Shown: positions 1 to 6,382, counted from the first letter of the stretch. The stretch: 6,718 nucleotides of DNA from Candidatus Kapaibacterium sp. (GCA_023253875.1 JALRFC010000100.1:1-6718); one strand, 5' to 3'. Program-made: numbers and translations. The notes: generated from the sequence alone by a model not told the origin.

Positions 1-613
1 TGACATTCGCTACCTCAGAGCCAATAGTGTTTGCGATAGCTGTCGAATTATTTGTAAATCCTTGACTTGCAACATTACGTTCAGGATTGATTCTTCTTCC
101 AATCGGAATGGATTTGGCTCCTTGATTAGACTGTTGATTTTCAATTTGTGAGCCATATATATTATTGATTGTAGGCGATTGTGTGATTTCCTGAACCGGT
201 ACATTCATACTGCTTATGATTTGTGCATTTTGTTCGGGTACATCATTTGTGAATGCAAAATACATTCCTGAAAGCGTCGCACCGAGTAATACAAACATGA
301 GTGGTTGCACAACGTTCCCAAACCATGCAGTTGCAGATGTTGCAAGTCCGGTTGCTACAGGATTATTCAATGATGCTCCTACAGCGATTGCACCAACTCT
401 TCTCATGATGGATTCTTCCAATTCAAGAGGAGGTGCAATTAAATTGGTGTCCATATGTCTGCGCACAGTGAAATGATCCTGCATTTCTTGACGCAATTCC
501 GCCTGCTCGGACAACATGGCAAAAAGTGATGGTTGCAATGCATCGGGTAATTCCCCATCCATATACAATGTGATCATTTCCGAAGGACTGAATTGCGAAT
601 ATTCCTGACTCAT
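1..613 (-). CDS. Putative anti-sigma factor, single-pass membrane protein (partial, runs off left edge)
   Basis: An open frame of 204 codons reads without a stop from ATG at 613 to the window edge, so the C-terminus is missing. The N-terminal part (about residues 9-60: SPSEMITLYMDGELPD followed by a charged helix) resembles the cytoplasmic sigma-binding domain of anti-sigma factors. One hydrophobic segment follows (about 103-121, PLMFVLLGATLSGMYFAF). After it comes a polar, Asn/Gln/Ser-rich stretch expected to lie in the periplasm. The visible part contains no cysteine, so it is not a zinc (HxxxCxxC) anti-sigma. It starts 12 nt after the ECF sigma stop, with only a weak AAGAG-type ribosome site. 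The inferred role is to hold the neighbouring sigma factor at the inner membrane and release it on an envelope signal. The assignment rests mainly on gene order, the domain layout and the DGEL-type N-terminus. No enzymatic domain is visible. Confidence 0.72.
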   Translation of the reverse strand, partial: MSQEYSQFSPSEMITLYMDGELPDALQPSLFAMLSEQAELRQEMQDHFTVRRHMDTNLIAPPLELEESIMRRVGAIAVGASLNNPVATGLATSATAWFGNVVQPLMFVLLGATLSGMYFAFTNDVPEQNAQIISSMNVPVQEITQSPTINNIYGSQIENQQSNQGAKSIPIGRRINPERNVASQGFTNNSTAIANTIGSEVANV

Positions 614-625
614 GATACTCTTAGA

Positions 626-1243
626 TCAATGTTTATATAAATCATCTATAAATGGCTGAAGAATCACTCGAATCTTCTGCTTTGCTCGATAAATCCTTGT
701 GCGAACAATCGGCATGGATGTCTCCACGATTTCCGCAATCTCATTATAGCTATACCCATACATCTCACGGAGCATCAATACTTCGCGATAATCTTCAGGC
801 AGCATTTCTAGAGCAGTGGAAATCAATCGTGATAATTCTTTCTGCTCATATGGAGTGTCCAAAGAAGGAAACTCAAAGTTTTCAATTGTTATTGTACTCG
901 TATTATATTTCTTTGCCTTTTCATTGAGACACAAATTGCGTGAGATTTTCAATAAATATCCCTGCACATTTTGTATCTCCTGTCCTGAAACACCCATCTC
1001 ATAAAATCGTACAAATGTTTCTTGAAATATGTCATCCGTAGCTTGTACATCACCAAGTATTTTTCGACAATAAGAATAAATCCGAGGCGAATGTCTTTTA
1101 TACAGCATGCTCAATGCCTCATGCGCACGGGTTCCTCCCCCACTCAGCATGGTGTACAATTGTAAATCAGTACACTCAGTAAGCTCAGTGGATACAGAAG
1201 CACGGGACCTATGAAATGATCTGTCCCTGTTCATCATGAACAT
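626..1243 (-). CDS. ECF-type RNA polymerase sigma factor (sigma-70 family)
   Basis: A 205-residue protein of typical ECF length that should direct RNA polymerase to a small set of promoters. Region 2 spans about residues 38-112, with the core-binding/-10 helix DDIFQETFVRFYE at 70-82. Region 4 spans about 138-195: LPEDYREVLMLRE, then the helix-turn-helix YSYNEIAEIVETSMPIVRTRI, then RAKQKIR. There is no sigma region 3 and no long C-terminal extension. The start is uncertain: ATG codons occur at 1243, 1237 and 1234. A GGA lies 5 nt before the 1237 start, so 1237 may be the true start and the protein two residues shorter. It lies 39 nt after purD and 12 nt before the putative anti-sigma gene, the classic sigma/anti-sigma order. 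The ECF subgroup and regulon cannot be told from this window. Confidence 0.93.
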   Translation of the reverse strand: MFMMNRDRSFHRSRASVSTELTECTDLQLYTMLSGGGTRAHEALSMLYKRHSPRIYSYCRKILGDVQATDDIFQETFVRFYEMGVSGQEIQNVQGYLLKISRNLCLNEKAKKYNTSTITIENFEFPSLDTPYEQKELSRLISTALEMLPEDYREVLMLREMYGYSYNEIAEIVETSMPIVRTRIYRAKQKIRVILQPFIDDLYKH

Positions 1244-1253
1244 CCGTAAAACA

Positions 1254-1274
1254 TTGCAAAGACAATTGTAAAGA
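1254..1274. repeat. Short tandem direct repeat upstream of the sigma gene
   Basis: TTGCAAAGA (1254-1262) and TTGTAAAGA (1266-1274) are two near-identical 9-mers exactly 12 bp apart, in the 39-nt gap between the purD stop and the sigma start. On the coding strand they read TCTTTRCAA twice. They could be a binding site for a regulator or chance in AT-rich DNA. No clear -35/-10 promoter could be assigned in the same gap, so the sigma gene may be transcribed from purD. Confidence 0.3.
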
Positions 1275-1282
1275 GTGAAATA

Positions 1283-2575
1283 TCAAGGATTTGTTACATT
1301 CAATCCTTTCTTTCCAATATCGGTTCGATAATATCTGTGAGGATAATGTATTTCAGTAGTCCCCGCATATGCATTGGAAATGGCTTCGGATAATGTATCA
1401 CCCATTCCACATATTCCCAATACTCTGCCACCAGCGGTAACAATGGTGCCATCAGCTAATGCTCTAGTGCCGGCATGAAATATCCTCATATTCGGCAATA
1501 GTGCCGCAGCATCGAGTCCAATGATGGGATGCCCGGTCTCATAAGCATCTGGATAACCACCGGAAGCCATCACCACATTGCAGGCAAAACCCTGTGCCCT
1601 AGATTCCATCGCGCTTGAATCCAAGCGGCCAATAGCGGCCGAATTGAGTAATCTCGCAAGATCTCCCCGAAATACACTCAATACCGCTTGGGTTTCCGGA
1701 TCTCCGAATCTGCAATTGAATTCCACGACGGAAGGTTTGCCATTGTCAATCATGAGTCCAACAAATAAACAACCCACAAATGGATACCCTTCTTCATGCA
1801 TGGCCTTCAGCATCGGGTCAACGATTTCATTCTGAACTTTCTGCATCACCTCATCCGTCACGATTGGTGCGGGCGCATACGCTCCCATGCCCCCCGTATT
1901 CTTTCCAAGATCTCCATCTTTCGCTCGCTTATGATCTTGAGCAGGTGCAAGCAATACTGCAGAGTTGCCATCGGTGATTGCAAAGACAGATGCCTCTTCG
2001 CCTTTCAAGAAATCTTCAATCACGATGCTCGAACCCGCATCAGCAAAGAGACCGGAGAAAATCTCATCAATTGCTTCATGTGCCTCATGATGCGTTTCCG
2101 CGATGATCACTCCTTTTCCGGCGGCAAGTCCATCAGCTTTGATGACAATCGGCAATGGTCTATCATTCACATATGCATGTGCTTCATGGGATTGCTCCTG
2201 TGTGAATCGCTCATAACCGGCTGTGGGAATACCATACTTTTTCATGAGATCTTTCGAGAATCCCTTGGATGATTCAATTCTTGCGGCTTTTGCGGATGGA
2301 CCAAACACTGCAATTCCATGTTTGCGTACATCATCGGCTAGGCCCTTGACGAGAGGCGCTTCTGGTCCGACAATCACAAGATCAATCGCATTGTGATGAC
2401 AAAATGCAGTGATCGTTGCGCTATCATTCAGAGACAATGAATTCACAATGGTGGCAATTCCACGCATTCCGGGATTTCCAGGAAATGCATAGAGTCTATG
2501 TGTGGATGGAGAAGCATGAAGTCCAAAAGCGAGCGCATGCTCTCTGCCCCCGGAGCCGATGAGTAAGATATTCAT
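1283..2575 (-). CDS. purD: Phosphoribosylamine-glycine ligase (GAR synthetase)
   Basis: This enzyme joins glycine to 5-phosphoribosylamine using ATP to make GAR, the second step of de novo purine synthesis in the cytoplasm. From the ATG at 2575 the protein has 430 residues, the family's normal length, and begins with the signature MNILLIGSGGREHALA. Other family motifs follow in order: GPEAPLVKGLAD (70-81), IKADGLAAGKGV (145-156, ATP-grasp), EDFLKGEEASVF (187-198), QDHKRAKDGDLGKNTGGMG (213-231), VEFNCRFGDPETQ (284-296, metal/ATP site), HAGT (367-370) and TAGGRVLGI (380-388). The gene appears intact. The same frame extends to a GTG at 2605, but those ten extra residues do not belong to the family, so ATG 2575 is preferred even though no Shine-Dalgarno is visible. 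No other purine gene is in view. It is transcribed away from the VWA-OmpA gene and towards the sigma factor. Confidence 0.97.
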   Translation of the reverse strand: MNILLIGSGGREHALAFGLHASPSTHRLYAFPGNPGMRGIATIVNSLSLNDSATITAFCHHNAIDLVIVGPEAPLVKGLADDVRKHGIAVFGPSAKAARIESSKGFSKDLMKKYGIPTAGYERFTQEQSHEAHAYVNDRPLPIVIKADGLAAGKGVIIAETHHEAHEAIDEIFSGLFADAGSSIVIEDFLKGEEASVFAITDGNSAVLLAPAQDHKRAKDGDLGKNTGGMGAYAPAPIVTDEVMQKVQNEIVDPMLKAMHEEGYPFVGCLFVGLMIDNGKPSVVEFNCRFGDPETQAVLSVFRGDLARLLNSAAIGRLDSSAMESRAQGFACNVVMASGGYPDAYETGHPIIGLDAAALLPNMRIFHAGTRALADGTIVTAGGRVLGICGMGDTLSEAISNAYAGTTEIHYPHRYYRTDIGKKGLNVTNP

Positions 2576-2592
2576 GGGATTGTAGTGATTTG

Positions 2593-2606
2593 TGTGACCG
2601 CTCACA
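2593..2606. promoter_or_regulatory. Inverted repeat TGTGA-N4-TCACA, candidate operator
   Basis: Perfect 5-bp arms TGTGA (2593-2597) and TCACA (2602-2606) flank CCGC. They lie 18-31 nt upstream of the purD ATG, between the divergent genes. The arms equal those of a CRP site, but the spacer is 4 rather than the usual 6 nt and the symmetry does not extend outward. A CRP assignment is therefore not supported. It could bind another dimeric regulator or be chance. Confidence 0.3.
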
Positions 2607-2661
2607 ATTTACAAAATGTGTTGCTAGAAAAGACACGGAAACTTCTCACATTACGAACCGT

Positions 2662-2667
2662 TATATT
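2662..2667 (+). promoter_or_regulatory. Possible -10 box for the VWA-OmpA operon, close to the start codon
   Basis: TATATT ends 6 nt before the ATG at 2674, and no Shine-Dalgarno is present. If it is used, transcription would begin at or almost at the start codon, giving a leaderless mRNA. There is no good -35 at normal spacing. The assignment is by resemblance only. Confidence 0.28.
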
Positions 2668-2673
2668 GTCCAC

Positions 2674-4236
2674 ATGCAAACAAGAATCTTCTTCATATTG
2701 CTCTTTTTGCTCCCTCTTGCAGGTTGTCCTCATACGTTTATCAAACAAGTGGAGGAATTACGACCACCAAAGAATTATAAGCCAATCTATCAGATGTCGG
2801 AAAAATCGATTGACTCCATACTCAAATCACTCCCATTTTCCGCGCAGTATGCACAAGCAATTGATTCACTACTTCGTTCTCTTGAGAATAGAGCTACACT
2901 TCAAGACACAATATATACTCTACCGAATTCAGTCATTTCCAGTTCTATCATCGGAATACATGAAGCTTCATACCCGGACAGCATTCATGTGAAACTTAGC
3001 ATCAAAGATGAAAAGGGATTTTTTGTGAAGGGTCTTGCCGGACCAAGCGGTAGAAAAATAGTCAATGGCAAAGATTCAATTTGGCGATTCTTGATGGACT
3101 CCTGCGGTGCAAATTCCCGACAGTCTCCCATTCGCACATTCATGATTCGTGAAATCAGTGAAGATGCTCGTAAACCCTTGGCAATTTCCATGGTACTCGA
3201 TCATTCGCCATCCATGGGAGAAATGCGCGCAAGAAAATTACAGGAAGCAGTACGAACCACGATGGATATGCTTACTGATGATGATGCAATTTCGGTGATT
3301 AAATTCACCGCAAAAATCCACCGAGAAATACCGCTTACCAGCGATTATCAAACATATACAACGCAACTTAAGATTGATGGCTTGCGCGGTGAATCCGCCA
3401 TACCGATTCGTGTCACATTCAATGCTGATACCATAGTTGAACAAGGTTATGGTGGGGGAACAGCAATCTATGATGGTGCCTTGGCAGGAATCGAAGAATT
3501 GAAGAAAACATCGAATCCTCAAAAAGTGATGATTGTTTTTTCTGATGGAGGTGATAATTCATCAGATGCCACTCTGGATTCCGTCATCAGAATCGCAAGA
3601 GCTGCGCAAGTGAATATCCATACCATCGCCTATGGCATCACAGAGGAAGAACCACTTCGTGCACTCGCTGAATTGACGGGGGGAAAAATGTATCGCATAT
3701 ACTCATCCAAAGAATTTCCATTCGTTTTGGCCGATATTGTCAAAAGCATGAAGAATCATTATCTCTTGAGTTATGCTCCGCCAAAATCTGCAGACATCCA
3801 TCATGTTCATGGAATCATCTCACCAAGAAGTGACATTGCAAGCGCCTTTCGTGGGACTTATGACAAAACCATACTGCATTCCTGGGATGCCGAAGGCACG
3901 GTGCACATGGTACAAATTGAATTTGAAAAAGGAAGCTCGGCAATCCCTGAATCAGCAAAGAATATCTTACATGATGTGTACTATGCTCTGCAATCTTCCC
4001 CACTTTTGACACTTGAAATTCGGGGGCATACCGATGATATCGGCAAAGAGGAAGACAATGCGCAATTATCACTTTCTCGCGCCCAATCAGTTGCCGGTGC
4101 ATTGATTGCAAAAGGCATCAAACAATCCAGACTCATCATAACTGGCAAAGGTGAAAGCATGCCACTTGTTCCGAATGATTCCGAAGAATCTCGAAAGAAA
4201 AATCGTCGCACAGAATTCATCATCAGAAATAAATGA
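2674..4236 (+). CDS. Outer-membrane-type lipoprotein with VWA domain and C-terminal OmpA peptidoglycan-binding domain
   Basis: From ATG 2674 the protein has 520 residues. It starts with a lipoprotein signal peptide (MQTRIFFILLFLLPLAGC; lipobox LAGC, lipidated Cys18). An upstream in-frame ATG at 2590 would bury this signal behind 28 polar residues and is rejected. Next come a helical linker (about 40-75) and a region of Ig-like character (about 92-160). A von Willebrand factor A domain spans about 168-362, with a complete metal (MIDAS) motif: D176-x-S178-x-S180 (DHSPS), T263 (GGTAIYDG) and D291 (FSDGGDN). An OmpA-like domain spans about 410-520, including GHTDDIG (451-457), LSLSRAQSV (465-473) and NRRTEF (510-515). 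D454 and R469 fit the usual peptidoglycan-binding pair. It probably sits in the outer membrane, grips the cell wall and binds a protein ligand through the VWA face. It overlaps the next gene by ATGA. The ligand is unknown. Confidence 0.9.
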   Translation: MQTRIFFILLFLLPLAGCPHTFIKQVEELRPPKNYKPIYQMSEKSIDSILKSLPFSAQYAQAIDSLLRSLENRATLQDTIYTLPNSVISSSIIGIHEASYPDSIHVKLSIKDEKGFFVKGLAGPSGRKIVNGKDSIWRFLMDSCGANSRQSPIRTFMIREISEDARKPLAISMVLDHSPSMGEMRARKLQEAVRTTMDMLTDDDAISVIKFTAKIHREIPLTSDYQTYTTQLKIDGLRGESAIPIRVTFNADTIVEQGYGGGTAIYDGALAGIEELKKTSNPQKVMIVFSDGGDNSSDATLDSVIRIARAAQVNIHTIAYGITEEEPLRALAELTGGKMYRIYSSKEFPFVLADIVKSMKNHYLLSYAPPKSADIHHVHGIISPRSDIASAFRGTYDKTILHSWDAEGTVHMVQIEFEKGSSAIPESAKNILHDVYYALQSSPLLTLEIRGHTDDIGKEEDNAQLSLSRAQSVAGALIAKGIKQSRLIITGKGESMPLVPNDSEESRKKNRRTEFIIRNK

Positions 4237-4892
4237 TATTCATTCTCTTCACTCTCTTGTTCATGCATGGGATCATCCATGCACAAAGCCCAATCTCCGT
4301 GGGAGAGAGAGGTCATATTGTCATTTCTGACATCACTCAAGACTCGGCAATGTATACCGTGAAGCTCTCAAATTCATCGGTATTCTTTATTGATTCCATC
4401 AGCATTGGCGGTAATGTGCAAGTCTTTGAGCGTATCACAGCAGACAGTATGACATGGCAAGGGAATGGACTCGGCAAGCTCACTCTTCATGGTCTGGCGC
4501 TTGCAGGTTCAGATAGCATGACATTGAGTAGAATCACAGGGAGATTGCAGGATTCAATCGTGATTGATACCTCTATATTGATTCGCATTTCTTCAGTGAA
4601 TACACCGCTACCCTATGTGCGATTCAGTGTATTGTCGGACAATATTCCGAATCCCGTGATGCGTGGTGAAGTAACTACTTGGTCTTATGCGATTGACAAA
4701 CCCGGCAAAATCAGCATCGCACTCATCACTTTGGATGGTCGCATCATCGAAGAATTTTCCATGATGCAAGACCGTGGAATCCATGCATTTGAGTTTATTC
4801 CAAATGCATATACCTATCATCCGGGTGTATATGGCATGAGACTCATCACGGAGCAGGGCATCTTTCATAGATTATGGAATGTGTCGCCATGA
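4233..4892 (+). CDS. Short exported protein with T9SS-type C-terminal sorting domain (probable)
   Basis: A 219-residue protein with a signal peptide (MIFILFTLLFMHGIIHA, likely cut before Q18). Residues 20-125 are rich in beta-strand-like Ser/Thr/Ile/Asp patterns (repeated DS and SI pairs) and match no domain I recognise. Residues about 133-216 resemble the type IX secretion C-terminal domain or FlgD-like Ig fold. They show the opening NIPNP (137-141), a central LDGRIIEE (167-174) and the near-terminal HPGVYGMRL (196-204), followed by a final strand. In T9SS bacteria such a domain directs export across the outer membrane and attachment at the surface. The start overlaps the previous stop by ATGA (4233-4236), and the stop overlaps the next start in the same way, so translation is probably coupled. 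The sorting-domain call is by pattern. Function of the N-terminal half is unknown. Confidence 0.75.
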   Translation: MIFILFTLLFMHGIIHAQSPISVGERGHIVISDITQDSAMYTVKLSNSSVFFIDSISIGGNVQVFERITADSMTWQGNGLGKLTLHGLALAGSDSMTLSRITGRLQDSIVIDTSILIRISSVNTPLPYVRFSVLSDNIPNPVMRGEVTTWSYAIDKPGKISIALITLDGRIIEEFSMMQDRGIHAFEFIPNAYTYHPGVYGMRLITEQGIFHRLWNVSP

Positions 4893-5851
4893 GATATCTA
4901 CTTCTACTGCTCAGTTCCACATTCTTGATGCATGCTTCGGAATCTGATTCAACAAGAAGAAGAATTCCGAAACTTGATTTGGAATCACTCTCACCGGATT
5001 CCTTCAAGGTGGAATCCGATATCGTGAATATGTCTGCAGGTTGGTTCCCAAGAGTCGGAACATTTCGTTCGATAGAATTATCCGGTTCGGATGGCTTGAT
5101 ATTTCTTGATGGCATGTTTCATCAATACTCAAATATTTCGGGTGATGTGTTCGGAATGCCCGGACTTAAATTCAATAAAAACACCGGCTATTCCATTGAT
5201 GATCGCATTCCTCTTCAACCTTTTTCCTCAGAAGAAACCGATGATGATGTAATTATACAGGAATATTCAACTCTATATCTACGAACAAGATTTTCGATTC
5301 CTGAATTCGGTGTACTGCTACGTATCGGACTCGGTATTCGATTTGTCAATAGCATGTTATTCGCCGAGGACAATTCAAAATCCTATCTCAATCAGCAGAA
5401 TACACTCTCACCACTCCATGAATTACATGCGATCAGTCTTGATGAGACTGAACTCATGAATCACATATCACTCGAATTACCAATCTATGGTGCATCGCTC
5501 GATCTTATGGGACAACAATCATATTCATACTATTCTCTATTCGGAGGAATGAATCTGAATTATGTACTTGAGTCAAATCTGAATCATCAATCCATCATCA
5601 TGCAGGGCCGAGATGAGATTCGTTATCCTTCTGGTTCAAATGTTCTCACACTGCAAAAGCGCTCATTCATGAGAGAAATAGAGCGCATTCGTTTGTCAAT
5701 AGAAACGGGTCTTGGATGGCAATTCGGTTTCGGACCTGTGCATTTTGGTTTTGAAGGATATATTCTCATGCCACTCAATTCCATCCTGAAACACCATGAA
5801 TGGAATACCATATTCATCGGAATTCGTTCGAGTTTTGGCATTTCCTTCTGA
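4889..5851 (+). CDS. Exported protein, probable outer-membrane beta-barrel
   Basis: From ATG 4889 the protein has 320 residues and starts with a signal peptide (MRYLLLLLSSTFLMHA, then SES). An in-frame ATG at 4874 would add five residues ahead of the signal and is less likely. ATG 4889 forms an ATGA overlap with the preceding stop. The mature part has a polar, acidic segment (about 20-60), then many alternating hydrophobic/polar strands with aromatic residues (for example 125-156, 190-230 and 265-320). It ends in GIRSSFGISF, with a terminal Phe as in many outer-membrane barrels. No catalytic motif and no clear match to PorV, PorP or another named family was recognised. Given its operon, it could be the membrane partner of the VWA-OmpA lipoprotein or of the exported protein. 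That is inference from position only. Confidence 0.78.
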   Translation: MRYLLLLLSSTFLMHASESDSTRRRIPKLDLESLSPDSFKVESDIVNMSAGWFPRVGTFRSIELSGSDGLIFLDGMFHQYSNISGDVFGMPGLKFNKNTGYSIDDRIPLQPFSSEETDDDVIIQEYSTLYLRTRFSIPEFGVLLRIGLGIRFVNSMLFAEDNSKSYLNQQNTLSPLHELHAISLDETELMNHISLELPIYGASLDLMGQQSYSYYSLFGGMNLNYVLESNLNHQSIIMQGRDEIRYPSGSNVLTLQKRSFMREIERIRLSIETGLGWQFGFGPVHFGFEGYILMPLNSILKHHEWNTIFIGIRSSFGISF

Positions 5852-5893
5852 GACATGTTTTCTGATGAATCATACGACATGAATCGGTATTTT

Positions 5894-5909
5894 TGCATTT
5901 ATAATTGCA
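5894..5909 (+). promoter_or_regulatory. rrf2 promoter: -10 box inside a near-perfect palindrome
   Basis: TGCATTTATAATTGCA is symmetric at 14 of 16 positions. It contains a consensus -10 hexamer TATAAT (5900-5905), 23 nt upstream of the rrf2 ATG. TGCA arms around an AT-rich centre recall NsrR operators (TGCATTT-N-AAATGCA), but the arms here are 8 rather than 7 nt apart. A regulator bound here would block RNA polymerase, so autoregulation is plausible. A -35 is weak (ACGACA at 5874-5879, 20 nt away). Confidence 0.45.
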
Positions 5910-5918
5910 CATCTATTC

Positions 5919-5923
5919 AGGAA
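5919..5923 (+). promoter_or_regulatory. Ribosome binding site of the rrf2 gene
   Basis: AGGAA lies 5 nt before the ATG at 5929 and supports that start. It is one of the few clear Shine-Dalgarno sequences in the window. Confidence 0.6.
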
Positions 5924-5928
5924 CATAA

Positions 5929-6360
5929 ATGCTTCTCACTTCGGCATGTAAATATGGAATTCAAGCCACGATTTATCTGGGGATGCAGAAAGACGACTCA
6001 TTTGTTTCAATCAAAAAGATAGCAGAAGAATTTACGATACCATTTCATTTTTTGACCAAAGTTCTCCAACTATTGACCCAAGCCGGCATCGTTGAATCCA
6101 CAAAAGGGGCCAAAGGCGGGGTACGTTTAGGGAAAGATCCCGATGCAATCACACTGTTCGACATCATTGCCGTGATTGATGGCGAAGGCATTTTTCATGA
6201 TTGCATGCTCGGTCTTCCCGGCTGTGGTTTGAATACTCCATGCCCCGCTCATGAATTCTGGGCTCCCATTCGCACAAAGTATGAGAAATCCGCTAGGGCA
6301 ATATCCCTCAAAGACTTAGCATCAGATACAATTAGGAAAAATCTCCGCATCGGAAAATAA
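5929..6360 (+). CDS. Rrf2-family transcriptional regulator, NsrR-like, with three-cysteine Fe-S motif
   Basis: A 143-residue protein of normal Rrf2 length, with the family start MLLTSACKYGIQATIYLG. The winged helix-turn-helix spans about residues 26-70 (SIKKIAEEF, FLTKVLQLLTQAGIVEST, wing GAKGGVRLGKD). The dimerisation and sensor part carries C92, C99 and C105 (C-x6-C-x5-C, in the stretch DCMLGLPGCG and NTPCPAHEFW), suited to holding an Fe-S cluster. Rrf2 members of this type include NsrR (senses nitric oxide) and IscR (senses Fe-S status). The adjacent nirK-like gene favours a nitric-oxide-responsive repressor, but the ligand is inferred. The first cysteine spacing is one residue longer than in IscR. 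It probably binds its own promoter and the symmetric DNA before nirK. The gene starts 77 nt after the beta-barrel gene and appears to be a separate unit. Confidence 0.93.
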   Translation: MLLTSACKYGIQATIYLGMQKDDSFVSIKKIAEEFTIPFHFLTKVLQLLTQAGIVESTKGAKGGVRLGKDPDAITLFDIIAVIDGEGIFHDCMLGLPGCGLNTPCPAHEFWAPIRTKYEKSARAISLKDLASDTIRKNLRIGK

Positions 6361-6382
6361 ATTTTGTAATTAAGACAAAATT
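6360..6382. promoter_or_regulatory. 23-bp inverted repeat directly after the rrf2 stop, candidate operator
   Basis: AATTTTGT (6360-6367) and ACAAAATT (6375-6382) are perfect 8-bp arms around a 7-nt centre. The left arm begins on the last base of the rrf2 stop codon. The total length of 23 bp equals that of a typical Rrf2/NsrR operator, though the sequence does not match the NsrR consensus. In RNA it could form a weak AT-only hairpin, but no T-run follows directly, so a terminator is unlikely. Confidence 0.4.

Larger units (their letters stand above)
2576..2673. promoter_or_regulatory. Divergent intergenic region between purD and the VWA-OmpA operon
   Basis: These 98 nt must hold the promoters of two divergent transcription units. 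They contain a short inverted repeat, TGTGA-CCGC-TCACA (2593-2606), close to the purD start. On the plus strand TATATT (2662-2667) is a possible -10 box just before the lipoprotein ATG. No convincing -35 was seen for either direction, and no PurR-type site or riboswitch was recognised. Confidence 0.55.

Noticed and set aside
10..204. Minus-strand open frame of 64 codons near the left edge
   Set aside because: It is out of frame with the long 204-codon frame from 613, which has a plausible domain layout and covers the whole region. It is a shadow frame.
216..476. Plus-strand open frame opposite the anti-sigma gene
   Set aside because: It lies antisense to a supported gene, has no recognisable motif and no ribosome site.
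1..613. Zinc-binding anti-sigma domain
   Set aside because: The visible protein has no cysteine at all, so the HxxxCxxC motif is absent.
652..1004. Plus-strand open frames opposite the sigma gene
   Set aside because: The sigma factor on the minus strand has clear family motifs over the same bases, so these are shadows.
1578..2272. Plus-strand open frames opposite purD
   Set aside because: purD is full length and well conserved here. The antisense frames show no domain.
2576..2605. GTG start at 2605 for purD
   Set aside because: The extra ten residues precede the conserved MNILLIGSGGREHA start of the family, and the resulting length would exceed the norm. ATG 2575 fits better.
2593..2606. 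True CRP binding site
   Set aside because: The spacer is 4 nt instead of 6 and the flanks show no further symmetry, so only a generic inverted repeat is reported.
2590..2673. N-terminal extension of the VWA-OmpA protein to the upstream ATG
   Set aside because: It would put 28 polar residues in front of a canonical lipoprotein signal peptide, which then could not function normally.
5852..5893. Terminator after the beta-barrel gene
   Set aside because: No stable stem with a T-run was found. Only a repeated GACATG was seen, which is too short to interpret.
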